A stretch of DNA of 64,000 nt from NCBI RefSeq assembly GCF_000620085.1, contig NZ_JHVJ01000010.1, forward strand, positions 229,171-293,170. Direction: 5' to 3'. Position 1 is the first letter of the stretch, and every line of letters begins with the position of its first letter. Below, piece by piece: positions 1 to 8,606 of the stretch. This DNA comes from Marinobacterium jannaschii DSM 6295. GTDB taxonomy: Bacteria > Pseudomonadota > Gammaproteobacteria > Pseudomonadales > Balneatricaceae. The translations under genes were made by a program, and so were the position numbers. The notes under the pieces are model-generated. The model did no database searches, was not told the origin of the DNA, and saw only the letters and a list, made by a program, of their open reading frames with translations.

Positions 1-311
1 CCTCCATCAGTTACCTGCGCAAGTATCCCTTTAAGACGCTGAAAATAGATCGTTCCTTTGTGCAGGACGTACTGGACGACCGCGATGATGCCACGCTGGT
101 GCAGTCGATCATCGCACTGGCGCGCAGTATGGGGATGAACACCATCGCGGAGGGGGTCGAAACCGAGGGCCAGCACCACTTCCTGCAACAGGCTGGTTGT
201 GACTGGATGCAGGGGTATTTCTACAGCAGGCCGCTGGAGGGCGATGACTTTGCGGCACTGATGCGCTCGCAGGCGGAGTTTCTGCGCCGGGCCGGTATTC
301 CTGAAATGTAG
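1..311 (+). CDS. EAL-domain cyclic-di-GMP phosphodiesterase, C-terminal end (5' truncated by window)
   Basis: The reading frame is already open at base 3 and ends at TAG 309-311, so only about the last 102 codons are present. The visible part holds typical late EAL motifs: SYLRKYPFKTLKIDRSFV, then a helix rich in A/I, AEGVET, and a Gln-Gly-Tyr-Phe segment followed by SRPL. EAL domains hydrolyse cyclic-di-GMP to pGpG. Whether GGDEF, PAS or sensory domains precede it cannot be seen. The GTG at 60 is internal and not the start. Other genes of the same signalling system lie nearby: an HD-GYP protein at 3.8 kb and a PilZ protein at 25.7 kb. Confidence 0.93.
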   Translation, partial: SISYLRKYPFKTLKIDRSFVQDVLDDRDDATLVQSIIALARSMGMNTIAEGVETEGQHHFLQQAGCDWMQGYFYSRPLEGDDFAALMRSQAEFLRRAGIPEM

Positions 312-390
312 AGAAGCGCTTGCCTGGCCGCCCGCTGTACCCGGATGGGCACTCAATGATCTGGAAAAAGGCGTTATTTATCGCTAATAT

Positions 391-406
391 CTGGATAAAT
401 ATCCAG
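391..406. promoter_or_regulatory. LexA (SOS) box upstream of dinB
   Basis: CTGGATAAATATCCAG is an inverted repeat with 7-bp arms around a central AA. It fits the gammaproteobacterial LexA pattern CTG-N10-CAG with an AT-rich core. It lies 13 bp before the dinB ATG, and a TAATAT hexamer at 385-390 just upstream could be the -10, so LexA binding would cover the transcription start. Position and target gene agree with known SOS control of DNA polymerase IV. Confidence 0.8.
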
Positions 407-419
407 TAGTTGAGTGACT

Positions 420-1475
420 ATGCAACGCAAGATCATCCACTGCGATTGCGACTGTTTTTACGCCGCGGTCGAGATGCGCGACAACCCGGCGCTGGCCAGT
501 GTGCCGCTCGCAATCGGTGGCAGCTCGGAGCGGCGCGGAGTGATTGCCACCTGCAACTATGCCGCCCGGGAGTATGGTGTACGCTCGGCTATGGCAACGG
601 CCCATGCTCTGAAACTCTGTCCTGACCTGAAAGTGATCTCGGGCAATATGGAGACATATCGCCAGGTCTCAAAACAGATTATGGCGATATACGCCGACTA
701 TACCGACCTGATCGAACCACTGTCGCTGGATGAAGCTTATCTGGATGTCTCCGCTTCCACGCTGCATCAGGGGAGTGCGACCCTGATTGCCGAAGAGATC
801 CGCCAGCGGGTCAGGCAGGAGGTGGGGATTACCGTCTCGGCCGGTGTGGCACCGGTAAAATTTCTGGCAAAAGTAGCCAGTGACTGGAACAAACCTGATG
901 GTCTCTTTGTCATAAGGCCCCGGGAAGTCGCTGATTTTGTTGAGACATTGCCGGTTAAGCGTCTGTTTGGGGTGGGTGAGAAGACCGCCGCAAAACTGCA
1001 GCGACTGGGCGTTGAGAGTTGTGGTGACCTGCATCGCTTTACCCTGGCGCAGCTGGTGGAGCATTTCGGCCGTTTCGGTCAGCGCTTGTACGAGTTGTGC
1101 CGAGGCCAGGATGAGCGGCCGGTACGGGTGTCACGGGAACGAAAATCAATCAGTGTAGAACATACCTTTTCCCGCGACCTGCCCGGCCTGGAACCCTGCC
1201 TGGAACAGCTGCCCGGTATGTTGCAGGAACTGGAGCAGCGCTATCAGCGTCACCGCGACCAGCGTAGCGTGATTGGTGCGGTAGTGAAGATCAAGTTTGC
1301 TGACTTTAGCCAGACCACGGTGGAGCAATGCCACGATGCGCCGTTGCCGCCGCTGTTTGCTGCTCTGATGCAGCAGGGCTTTGCCCGTGGTAACAAGCCG
1401 GTACGGTTGCTGGGAGTGGGTTACCGGCTGGGCGAAAAAAGACAGCAGCAGGGAGTGCAACTAAGCTTGTTGTAG
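420..1475 (+). CDS. dinB: DNA polymerase IV (Y-family translesion polymerase)
   Basis: DinB copies damaged or distorted template DNA with low fidelity and is normally part of the SOS response. The 351-aa product has the usual length. Metal-binding acidic residues are visible at Asp9 in the N-terminal HCDCDCFYAAVE motif and at Asp104-Glu105 in SLDEAYLDV. Next come the thumb helix-hairpin-helix (LPVKRLFGVGEKTAAKLQRLG) and the little-finger domain (KSISVEHTFSRDL). A GTG at 414 is in frame, but the ATG at 420 matches the family start MQRKIIH. The gene sits directly behind a LexA box and 27 bp ahead of the deaminase gene, so the two may be cotranscribed. Confidence 0.95.
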   Translation: MQRKIIHCDCDCFYAAVEMRDNPALASVPLAIGGSSERRGVIATCNYAAREYGVRSAMATAHALKLCPDLKVISGNMETYRQVSKQIMAIYADYTDLIEPLSLDEAYLDVSASTLHQGSATLIAEEIRQRVRQEVGITVSAGVAPVKFLAKVASDWNKPDGLFVIRPREVADFVETLPVKRLFGVGEKTAAKLQRLGVESCGDLHRFTLAQLVEHFGRFGQRLYELCRGQDERPVRVSRERKSISVEHTFSRDLPGLEPCLEQLPGMLQELEQRYQRHRDQRSVIGAVVKIKFADFSQTTVEQCHDAPLPPLFAALMQQGFARGNKPVRLLGVGYRLGEKRQQQGVQLSLL

Positions 1476-1502
1476 GCAGGCGGTGTTTTAGGGGATTGGG
1501 TA

Positions 1503-2057
1503 ATGGAAGATCTGGAACAGCTGCAAGACCGGTTTCACAGTATGAAACCGAACGAGGACTATCATGACGAGGCCGGTGCCCGGCGGGCTTGCCTGCTGGC
1601 ATTGCAGGCGCTGCGTGAGGGCAGCTACGGTGTCGGCGCGGTGATTGTCGATGCGGATAACACTATTCTGGCCGAGGGTTACAACCGGGTATTCAGTAAC
1701 GGCTTCCATACCGCCCGGCATGCCGAGATGGAAGCGCTGGATGAGCTGGAACGCAACTGCCCCTATATCAGCGATCGCAGCAGCCTGAAGTTGCTGGTGA
1801 CTCTGGAACCCTGCCCGATGTGCTTCAGCCGCTCGCTTATGAGCGGCATCGGCGAGGTGCGTTTTCTCTGTGCCGACCCCGATGGCGGTATGGCCAACCG
1901 TTGTGGCCATCTGCCGCCGACATGGCGCAACCTCGCCCAGCTGCAGCAACAGCGTGTAGCCCATTGCAGCGAACCGCTGAAATGCCTTGCCCGGGATCTT
2001 GCCCAGGCTAACCTGCCTCAGCTAAGACAGCAGCTTATGTTGCATATTCGCGGCTGA
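1503..2057 (+). CDS. Zinc-dependent nucleoside/nucleotide deaminase family protein
   Basis: The 184-aa protein belongs to the cytidine/deoxycytidylate deaminase fold. Its zinc site is clear: His73-Ala-Glu75, where Glu is the proton shuttle, and Pro103-Cys104-Pro-Met-Cys107. These enzymes deaminate a base, nucleoside or nucleotide (guanine, cytosine, dCMP or tRNA adenosine, depending on subfamily). The long insertion between the two zinc motifs and the C-terminal helix do not let me choose a substrate. It follows dinB closely, so SOS coexpression is possible but unproven. Confidence 0.85.
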   Translation: MEDLEQLQDRFHSMKPNEDYHDEAGARRACLLALQALREGSYGVGAVIVDADNTILAEGYNRVFSNGFHTARHAEMEALDELERNCPYISDRSSLKLLVTLEPCPMCFSRSLMSGIGEVRFLCADPDGGMANRCGHLPPTWRNLAQLQQQRVAHCSEPLKCLARDLAQANLPQLRQQLMLHIRG

Positions 2058-2103
2058 TCACGCTCTATTCAGGCCATTTACACCAGTTTTCCTCTCTGTC
2101 GCG

Positions 2104-2131
2104 TTGCGGCGACAACTGTCTCTGTTATACT
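2104..2131 (+). promoter_or_regulatory. Candidate sigma70 promoter for the SulP gene
   Basis: TTGCGG (2104-2109) and TATACT (2126-2131) are separated by 16 bp. They lie 45-70 bp before the transporter start, in the only intergenic gap upstream of it. The -10 is good and the -35 moderate. This is a visual call. Confidence 0.4.
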
Positions 2132-2176
2132 TCCCCGCTTTTCTATGCTGGCAAAATCCCGCGCTTAGAGGACGTA

Positions 2177-3733
2177 ATGTTCCAGACAATTCTAACGAAA
2201 TCCAACAGCCTCAAGGCTGATGTTCTTTCCGGGCTTACGGTCGCTCTGGCACTGGTGCCGGAAGCCGTAGCCTTCGCTTTTGTAGCTGGTGTCGAGCCGC
2301 TGGTCGGCCTCTACGCCGCATTTATGGTGGGCCTGATCACGGCAACGATCGGCGGCCGTCCGGGGATGATCTCCGGTGCAACCGGTGCCCTGGCCGTGGT
2401 GATGGTCAGCCTGGTTGCCATGCACGGGGTCGAATACCTGTTCGCCACCGTGGTGCTGATGGGGATATTCCAGATTCTGGCCGGGGTGTTCCGGCTGGGT
2501 AAGTTTATCCGTATGGTGCCCCATCCGGTGATGCTGGGATTCGTGAACGGTCTGGCGATTGTGATCTTCCTGGCACAGCTGAAACAGTTCCAGTTTAAGG
2601 ATGAGATTACCGGTGAAATGGCCTGGCTGCAGGGTAACCAGCTCTTTATGATGCTGGGACTGATCGCCCTGACGATGGCGATTATCCACTTCCTGCCGAA
2701 GCTGACCAAGGCGCTGCCGTCCTCTCTGGTCGCCATTGTGACCGTGGCTGCGCTGGTGATCGGCCTCGACCTGGATGCCCGCAACGTGCAGGACGTCCTG
2801 CGTGATATGACCGGCGACCCGATGGCGACTATCGCCGGTGGCCTGCCGCAGTTCCATATCCCGATGGTGCCGCTGAACTTTGAAACCCTGCAGGTTATCG
2901 TGCCGTATGCACTGATTCTGGCGGCGATCGGCCTGATCGAGTCCCTGCTGACCCTGACGCTGATCGACGAGATTACCGAGACCCGTGGTCGTGGTAACAA
3001 GGAATGTGTGGGCCAGGGTGTTGCCAACGTTGCGACTGGTTTCTTCGGTGGCATGGGTGGCTGCGCGATGATCGGTCAGAGTATGATCAACATCAACTCC
3101 GGCGGTACCGGCCGTGCGTCCGGTATCTCGGCGGCATTGTTCCTGCTGGCTTTTATCCTGTTCGGCTCCAGCCTGATCGAGATGATTCCGGTCGCAGCGC
3201 TGGTGGGCGTGATGTTTATCGTCGTGCTGGGTACCTTCGAATGGGCCAGTTTCCGCCTGCTGGGCAAGATCCCGTTGTCTGACACTATTGTGGGTATCAC
3301 CGTTGCGGTGGTGACTGTGCTGACCGACCTGGCGATTGCGGTGATTGTCGGTGTGATTATCTCGGCGCTGGTGTTTGCGTGGAAACATGCCAGCCACATG
3401 CTGATCGAGGTGAAAGAGGATAACGGTACCAAGATCTACCTGCCAAAAGGCCCGCTGTTCTTCGGTTCTATCCAGACTTTCCGTGACAGCTTCAACCCGC
3501 GTGAAGATGCGGATGTGGTGATTATCGACTTCGCAGAGTGTCGCGTGATGGACCATTCCGGTCTGGAGGCGATCGACGCCCTGGCTGATCGCTATGAAAA
3601 AGCGGGTAAAGAACTGCATATCCGTCACCTCAGCTCCGAGTGCCGCCGCCTGCTGGATCGTGCAGGCAACCTGGTCGAGGTGAATATGATGGAAGATCCT
3701 AGCTATAAAGTTGCGGATGACCGTCTTGCCTGA
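2177..3733 (+). CDS. SulP-family inorganic anion transporter with STAS domain
   Basis: This 518-aa integral membrane protein has the SulP layout. Residues 1-400 are highly hydrophobic, with SulP signatures near the N-terminus ([20 protein letters not shown]) and in mid-protein ([24 protein letters not shown]). Residues from about 420 to 510 form a cytoplasmic STAS domain ([10 protein letters not shown]...[21 protein letters not shown]). Family members carry sulfate, bicarbonate, other anions or dicarboxylates, and the substrate cannot be read from sequence. The ATG at 2177 has GAGGA at 2167-2171. The gene is monocistronic, with its own promoter candidate and a strong terminator. Confidence 0.92.
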   Translation: MFQTILTKSNSLKADVLSGLTVALALVPEAVAFAFVAGVEPLVGLYAAFMVGLITATIGGRPGMISGATGALAVVMVSLVAMHGVEYLFATVVLMGIFQILAGVFRLGKFIRMVPHPVMLGFVNGLAIVIFLAQLKQFQFKDEITGEMAWLQGNQLFMMLGLIALTMAIIHFLPKLTKALPSSLVAIVTVAALVIGLDLDARNVQDVLRDMTGDPMATIAGGLPQFHIPMVPLNFETLQVIVPYALILAAIGLIESLLTLTLIDEITETRGRGNKECVGQGVANVATGFFGGMGGCAMIGQSMININSGGTGRASGISAALFLLAFILFGSSLIEMIPVAALVGVMFIVVLGTFEWASFRLLGKIPLSDTIVGITVAVVTVLTDLAIAVIVGVIISALVFAWKHASHMLIEVKEDNGTKIYLPKGPLFFGSIQTFRDSFNPREDADVVIIDFAECRVMDHSGLEAIDALADRYEKAGKELHIRHLSSECRRLLDRAGNLVEVNMMEDPSYKVADDRLA

Positions 3734-3753
3734 TTGCAGACAGGCTGACTGAA

Positions 3754-3790
3754 AACGCCGGTGGGGGAGTCCTCACCGGCGTTTTTGTTT
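3754..3790 (+). terminator. Rho-independent terminator after the SulP gene
   Basis: AACGCCGGTG (3754-3763) pairs perfectly with CACCGGCGTT (3774-3783) and is followed by a T-rich run. It lies between the SulP gene and the convergent HD-GYP gene. The A residues before the stem would supply a U tract on the other strand, so it may serve both genes. Confidence 0.85.
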
Positions 3791-3816
3791 GTATCAATTG
3801 CGGGCAGCCCCGCCGC

Positions 3817-4974
3817 CTACTGGAGACTGGCAGGGAAAGTTTTGAACGGATAATCGCAGGCCGGTGGGAAGCGCGTTTCAAGTGTCGCCGCGATATGACT
3901 GAAGACATCGTGAATGGCATCAAAGGCATCGACCACGGCCGGATCGAAGTGCCGGCAGCGGCCTTCAACGATAATCCGGTGCGCCTGCTCATGATCCAGG
4001 CCTGATTTGTAGGGACGTTGTGAGATCACAGCATCGTAGACATCGGCGACGGCCATAATCCGCGCCACCAGCGGAATTTCCGATCCAGTCAGGCCCTGAG
4101 GGTAGCCTTTGCCATCCCAGCGTTCATGATGGCTCAGGGTGATCTGTTTGGCGATGCTCAGGAAGCGGGCGGCGTATTCGCCGGGTTCCCGCTCCAGTAG
4201 CCGCTCGGCAGACCGTACCGCGTTGTAGCCAAACAGCGCGTGATTCTTCATCTCGGCGTACTCGGTGCTGCTGAGTGGTCCCGGTTTTTGCAGTATATGG
4301 TCGGCAATCCCCACTTTACCGATATCGTGCAGGGCCGCTGACTTATAGATCAGTTCGATGACGCGGTCATCGTTCAGCTCCTCTTCGAACTCCGGCAGAA
4401 AGCGCAGGTACTCAGCCAGTGCCTTGACGTACTGCTGGGTACGCAGGATATGGTCACCGGTCGATTGATCCCGCATCCGGGCCATCGCCGCCAGGCAGAG
4501 GATGGCTGCGTCCTGTACGGTTGCCAGCTCATCGCAGAAGGTATCACATTGCTGATCGAGTAACTGATCCTGCTGATTGGCTTTCAGGCTGAGCTGCGCC
4601 AGATTGAGGTGTGTTTGAATCTTGCTGTTCAGCACCGGCTGGGTCAGAGGGGTGCAGAGGTAATCGCAGAAGCCCAGCTGCAGTATATGATCACGAAAAT
4701 CCCCATCGTTGTGGTTACCCAGTACAATACAGGGGATCTGCCGTGAGGCGGCCTGTTGCAGCAGCCCGCAGAGCTGGGCAGAGGCCAGCATCTGCACCAC
4801 GCTGTAGTTAACAAACAGCAGGTTGTAGTCGGCCAGGGAACAAGGTTCCGGCAGCTGTTCTGCGGTGTTCAAGCGGTATTCAGTCAACTGATGCTTGGCT
4901 GCCAGCAGTGTTGTAAAGTCCGGCGGGGATTGCTGCTTCAGATCCCGATTCAGATAAAGTACCTTAGCTTCCAT
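3817..4974 (-). CDS. HD-GYP phosphodiesterase with degenerate receiver domain
   Basis: HD-GYP domains hydrolyse cyclic-di-GMP. The 385-aa protein has an N-terminal CheY-like fold (about 1-125), a helical linker, and a C-terminal HD-GYP domain with LHDIGKVGIADHIL (His216-Asp217), HHERWDGKGYP and a conserved DVYDA segment. The receiver lacks its phosphorylation residues. The site that should be Asp is Asn56 in LLFVNYS, the acidic pair after the first strand is replaced by Asn-Arg, and the usual Lys-Pro motif reads TPLTQP. It is therefore probably not controlled by phosphotransfer. GGAGG lies 4 bp before the ATG. No cognate kinase is adjacent. Confidence 0.9.
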   Translation of the reverse strand: MEAKVLYLNRDLKQQSPPDFTTLLAAKHQLTEYRLNTAEQLPEPCSLADYNLLFVNYSVVQMLASAQLCGLLQQAASRQIPCIVLGNHNDGDFRDHILQLGFCDYLCTPLTQPVLNSKIQTHLNLAQLSLKANQQDQLLDQQCDTFCDELATVQDAAILCLAAMARMRDQSTGDHILRTQQYVKALAEYLRFLPEFEEELNDDRVIELIYKSAALHDIGKVGIADHILQKPGPLSSTEYAEMKNHALFGYNAVRSAERLLEREPGEYAARFLSIAKQITLSHHERWDGKGYPQGLTGSEIPLVARIMAVADVYDAVISQRPYKSGLDHEQAHRIIVEGRCRHFDPAVVDAFDAIHDVFSHIAATLETRFPPACDYPFKTFPASLQ

Positions 4975-5117
4975 AACGCCTCCACTGCGTACAACTGATC
5001 AGCTGATATGGCGTTTAGTCTGTTGCTGATCGTTCGCTTAGTCAATAGCGTTACACGGATTGTGGCAGTTAAATTACGGCCCTTATCTGTTTTAAAAAAT
5101 CAAAAGAGTGTTTGAAA

Positions 5118-5345
5118 ATGAAGATTTCAGCGGATGAAAAGGCGCGGATTATCCCGCGTATTCAGGACTATTGCAGCCGGGAGCTGGAGACTGAGCTGGG
5201 TGGCTTTGAGGCCGAATTCCTGCTCGATTTCTTTATCAAAGAGGTGGGTGATCAGGTCTATAACCAGGCACTCAATGATGTGATCGCCAGTCTTGATCTG
5301 CAGTTGGATGCGATGAAAGATAACCTCTACGCGCTGGAAAAGTAG
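5118..5345 (+). CDS. DUF2164 family small protein
   Basis: This 75-aa protein of unknown function resembles DUF2164, a short acidic helical family common in Proteobacteria. The pattern is an N-terminal ISADEKARIIPRIQDYC segment, then a Gly-Phe-Glu-Ala segment and a C-terminal amphipathic helix. An in-frame TTG lies six bases upstream, but AAGAG at 5104-5108 is better spaced for the ATG at 5118. It is a short single gene between divergent and convergent neighbours. I cannot infer a role. Confidence 0.75.
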   Translation: MKISADEKARIIPRIQDYCSRELETELGGFEAEFLLDFFIKEVGDQVYNQALNDVIASLDLQLDAMKDNLYALEK

Positions 5346-5375
5346 AAGCCCGGGAGGGCCTCCCGGTATGCATCA

Positions 5376-6461
5376 TCAGCCTGGCTCGCTTTCGACTTCG
5401 ATGCTCAGCTGGGGACTGGCGGCCCAGCACTGACAGAGCAGGATCTCCCCCCGGCTGATCTGCTCCTGCTGCAGCGCCGACAGATCGCCGCGTTCCACCT
5501 CACCGTTCAACAGTCGGGCGCGGCAGCAGCCACAGGCTCCGCTCTGACAGGAGTAGGGCACATCAACCTGGTCACGCAGGGCGGCGTCCAGCAGCGATTC
5601 GTTGGGTTTGACCTCCAGCCGGAGCTGACGACCGTCGAGCTTCAGGGCGAGGTTTGCCGCCTGTCCTGAGTCGTTACCGTTACCCATGCCCGGGATAAAG
5701 TGCTCGCTCAGGATCTCTGCGGGTTCAGCCCCGAGGCTGAGCAGGGCCCGGCGGCAGTTGTTCATCATTTCGTCCGGGCCGCAGATCATATAGCAGCTTT
5801 CTACACCGCCCGGGCTGTTGCGGCGCATAAAGTTCATCACCGCCTGCATATCGATCCGGCCGCGGAGTCCCTGCCAGCGCCGGCAGCGTTTTAATACCCG
5901 GCTGAGGGGATTGCTGATCGGCTGACTCAGGCTGTGACTGATGACCAGGCGCGAGCCGTAGCGCTGTTCCAGCTCGGTCAGCTGGTCGAGCTGGATAATC
6001 TGGCGCTGGTCGCGGCTGCCGTACAGCAGAAACAGGCGACTGCCGGGTTCGCGCTGCAGCACAGTGCGAATGACCGACAGCAGCGGGCTGATGCCGCTGC
6101 CTGCAGCGAACAGATAGTAGTGACGTGATGTGGCCCGGCTGGGCGGCGGCGTGAATCCGCCCATCGGCGATGATACCTGCAGCCTGGCGCCTGTACGCAG
6201 TTTTCGGCACAGCCAGCGCGATGCCTCTCCGCCCGGGACCTCCTTCACCGTCAGCTGCAGACTGCCGAACTGGTCCGGACTGCTGCTGATCGAGTAACTG
6301 CGCTGCAGCTCCTTGCCATCGATGTTCAGCTTCAGGGTGACGAACTGGCCGGGCACAAAGCGAAACTGTTCGCGCAACGATGCCGGACGCTCCAGCTCGA
6401 TACAGATACTGTTGGCTGTGGTGCGGTGAAGTCGTTGTACTTCTAGCGGATATAATTGCAT
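5376..6461 (-). CDS. FAD/NAD(P)H oxidoreductase with C-terminal [2Fe-2S] ferredoxin domain
   Basis: This is a single-chain electron-transfer reductase of 361 aa. It has an FAD-binding barrel (RSYSISSSP), a nucleotide-binding domain (GSGISPLLSV, then CYMICGPDEMM) and a plant-type ferredoxin domain with the C-x4-C-x2-C-x(n)-C ligand set (CQSGACGCC ... LLCQC). The order matches PaaE, Hmp-associated and VanB-like reductases that pass NAD(P)H electrons to an oxygenase or other partner. No partner gene is adjacent, so the acceptor is unknown. A longer frame begins with TTG at 6560, but AGGGA sits 7 bp before the ATG at 6461 and homology begins there. Confidence 0.88.
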   Translation of the reverse strand: MQLYPLEVQRLHRTTANSICIELERPASLREQFRFVPGQFVTLKLNIDGKELQRSYSISSSPDQFGSLQLTVKEVPGGEASRWLCRKLRTGARLQVSSPMGGFTPPPSRATSRHYYLFAAGSGISPLLSVIRTVLQREPGSRLFLLYGSRDQRQIIQLDQLTELEQRYGSRLVISHSLSQPISNPLSRVLKRCRRWQGLRGRIDMQAVMNFMRRNSPGGVESCYMICGPDEMMNNCRRALLSLGAEPAEILSEHFIPGMGNGNDSGQAANLALKLDGRQLRLEVKPNESLLDAALRDQVDVPYSCQSGACGCCRARLLNGEVERGDLSALQQEQISRGEILLCQCWAASPQLSIEVESEPG

Positions 6462-6625
6462 GTAACCATCCCTGTCTGTGACGATCTGTTTCTGCGCCGC
6501 CGGGCGCTGTGGCGGCGTCTGGTCCGGCTGGCTACACTTTAACTGTGGGCGTCTGATCAATGTAGCTGAATTTGCTATCAGTTACCGCTTTAACTGATGG
6601 CCAACCATCTTCGATGGAGAGCCCT

Positions 6626-6856
6626 ATGTCAGATCTGAATCACAGCCTCTATGCCGACTTTCCGGAACACCGCGAACGCATCCATCAGCTGAAACAGGAG
6701 AATGAAGAATTTGCCCGTCTTGCCGCCGAGTATCACAAGATCGATCACAATGTGCGTGGACTGGAAAACGCTCATGTGCCGACCACCGATCAGCGCTATG
6801 AGGAGCTCAAACTGCGTCGTGTACAGCTAAAGGACACCTTGTTCCGGATGATATAG
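6626..6856 (+). CDS. YdcH/DUF465 family small coiled-coil protein
   Basis: This 76-aa protein has the DUF465 (YdcH) pattern: an HRERIHQLKQENEEFARL helix, a short loop, then a second charged helix ending in LKLRRVQLKDTLFRMI. It should form an antiparallel helical hairpin. Function is unknown in the family. The ATG at 6626 has GGAGA at 6616-6620. An upstream in-frame TTG extension to 6572 has no ribosome-binding site and is not homologous. Confidence 0.85.
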   Translation: MSDLNHSLYADFPEHRERIHQLKQENEEFARLAAEYHKIDHNVRGLENAHVPTTDQRYEELKLRRVQLKDTLFRMI

Positions 6857-6890
6857 GAGAGTGTGGTAACCACTCAACCTGATGATTCAA

Positions 6891-6912
6891 CCGCCCACTT
6901 TGCAGTGGGCGG
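6891..6912. terminator. Hairpin between convergent genes, probable terminator
   Basis: CCGCCCACT (6891-6899) and AGTGGGCGG (6904-6912) form a 9-bp stem with a 4-base loop. It lies between the YdcH-like gene and the convergent aldehyde dehydrogenase gene. The following T run is weak on both strands, so it may work with Rho or act as a transcript-end stabiliser. Confidence 0.6.
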
Positions 6913-6944
6913 CGCTGTTTCTGGGGTTTTCTTTTCGCGGGGGA

Positions 6945-8468
6945 TCAGTCCAGCTTGAGCCAGGCCGATTTACTCTGGGTGTAGCCCAGCAGGCAGTCGA
7001 ATGACTTATCGCGGGTGTTGCCGGACTGCTTATAACCGCCGAATGGCTGGGTCATATCGCCGTCGCCGAAACAGTTCAGCCACACCACGCCGGCCTCCAG
7101 CGCGCGGGTCATGCGGTGGGCGCGGTTCAGGTCGGAGGTCCAGACACTGGCGGCCAGGCCGTAGATGGAGTCGTTGGCGATCTGCAGTGCTTCGGCTTCA
7201 TCGCGGAATGTCATTACGGCTGCCACCGGGCCAAAGACCTCATCGCGGGCGATACTCATATCCGAGCTGACGCCGGTGAACAGGGTCGGGCTGACAAAGG
7301 CGCCCTGATCCATGCCGACCGGTGCGGCACCACCGCAAGCCAGTTGCGCACCTTCGCTGCAGGCGCGGTCGATATGACCCAGTACCCGCTGCTGGTGGAT
7401 GCGGCTGACTAGGGGGCCCAGGCTGGTGGCCGGGTCCAGCGGGTCGCCCGGCTGGTAGGCCTGCTGGCCACGCTCGACCAGGCGGCTGACGAATGCGTCA
7501 TGGATCGATTCATGCACCAGCAGGCGGGAACCGGCATTGCAGACCTGTCCGGCGTTATCGAAAATTCCGCCATAGGCGTAATCGACCGCCGTATCCAGGT
7601 CGTTCAGGTCGGGCATAAAGATCTGCGGGCTCTTGCCACCGGTTTCCAGTGCCACCCGTTTCAGGTTGGACTGACCGGCGTAGATCATGATCTGTTTACC
7701 GACAGCGGTCGAGCCGGTGAAACTGATCTTGGCCACGTCCATATGCTGAGCCAGCGCCTTACCGGCCACCGGGCCTTCGCCATTCACCACATTGAAGACG
7801 CCCGGTGGGCCCCCGGCCTCAACAAACAGCTGGGCCATGCGCAGGCAGCTCAGCGGGGCTTCCAGTGCAGGCTTCAGTACCACGCAGTTTCCGGCGGCCA
7901 GGGCCGGGGCGACTTTCCAGGCGGCCATTAGTAGTGGGTAGTTCCAGGGTGAGATCGCGCCGACCACGCCCAGTGGCTCGCGCTCGATCATATGCAATGC
8001 GCCGCGGTCGGTATTGGTCACCGAACCCTGCAGCTTGTCGATGCACTCGGCAAAGTAGCGGTAGGTGGAGACCACTTCCGGCAGGTCGATATTGAGGGCG
8101 TCACCGATTGGCTTACCCATATCGAGGCTTTCCAGCAGAGCCAGTTCGGCGCTGTTGTCTTCGATCAGCTGGGCCATCCGGGTGAGGATGGTGATCCGCT
8201 CGCGCGGTGCCATAAAGCGCCAGCGGCCGTCCTGCCAGGCAGCTTTGGCACTGGCGACGGCGCGGTTGATATCGGCTTCGCCGCCACAGGCGACCTGTGC
8301 GATCACTTCGCCGTTGGCAGGGTTAATCGTGTCGGCCAGGCTACCGTCGAGGGCGTCGATAAAGTCACCGTCGATAAACAGGCCGGTTTGCGGTGCGAGC
8401 GCCGCCGCCAGGCCCTGCCAGTCGCTGTGCTGCAGGCTGGTGATGTCACTGATATCAGATAATGCCAT
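6945..8468 (-). CDS. NAD(P)-dependent aldehyde dehydrogenase (PuuC/BetB-like)
   Basis: This 507-aa enzyme of the aldehyde dehydrogenase superfamily oxidises an aldehyde to a carboxylate. The oxyanion Asn lies in SPWNYPLL, the general-base Glu in ALETGGKSPQ and the nucleophilic Cys in NAGQVCNAGSRL. The C-terminus (GDGDMTQPFGGYKQSGNTRDKS) closely recalls PuuC, the gamma-glutamyl-aminobutyraldehyde dehydrogenase. The ATG at 8468 has GGAG 7 bp upstream. An in-frame extension to 8555 is not conserved. The gene lies 138 bp downstream of the dehydrogenase gene ending at 8607 on the same strand and is probably in its operon. Confidence 0.9.
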   Translation of the reverse strand: MALSDISDITSLQHSDWQGLAAALAPQTGLFIDGDFIDALDGSLADTINPANGEVIAQVACGGEADINRAVASAKAAWQDGRWRFMAPRERITILTRMAQLIEDNSAELALLESLDMGKPIGDALNIDLPEVVSTYRYFAECIDKLQGSVTNTDRGALHMIEREPLGVVGAISPWNYPLLMAAWKVAPALAAGNCVVLKPALEAPLSCLRMAQLFVEAGGPPGVFNVVNGEGPVAGKALAQHMDVAKISFTGSTAVGKQIMIYAGQSNLKRVALETGGKSPQIFMPDLNDLDTAVDYAYGGIFDNAGQVCNAGSRLLVHESIHDAFVSRLVERGQQAYQPGDPLDPATSLGPLVSRIHQQRVLGHIDRACSEGAQLACGGAAPVGMDQGAFVSPTLFTGVSSDMSIARDEVFGPVAAVMTFRDEAEALQIANDSIYGLAASVWTSDLNRAHRMTRALEAGVVWLNCFGDGDMTQPFGGYKQSGNTRDKSFDCLLGYTQSKSAWLKLD

Positions 8469-8606
8469 AACTGACTCCGCTGATTGGAACCCCTGAACAG
8501 GGCTGTCAGGGTCCGGAGGCTCTGACCGGTCTGAGTGCCTGAAGGCTTTGTTCACGGGTTCCTTGAATTAAAAAGGGCGGCCGGCTTCGGCCCGGCCGAG
8601 CAAAAA

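Noticed and set aside
2311..3054. Second long antisense frame inside the SulP gene
   Set aside because: It is one of several shadows in the same gene and is rich in Ser, Arg and Ile without a fold pattern.
2192..3628. 478-codon open frame antisense to the SulP gene
   Set aside because: Its product is His/Gln/Asp-rich without hydrophobic core or domains, as expected from the complement of a GC-rich membrane-protein gene.
6462..6560. N-terminal extension of the ferredoxin reductase from TTG 6560
   Set aside because: The extra 33 residues are unconserved and there is a good ribosome-binding site at the internal ATG.
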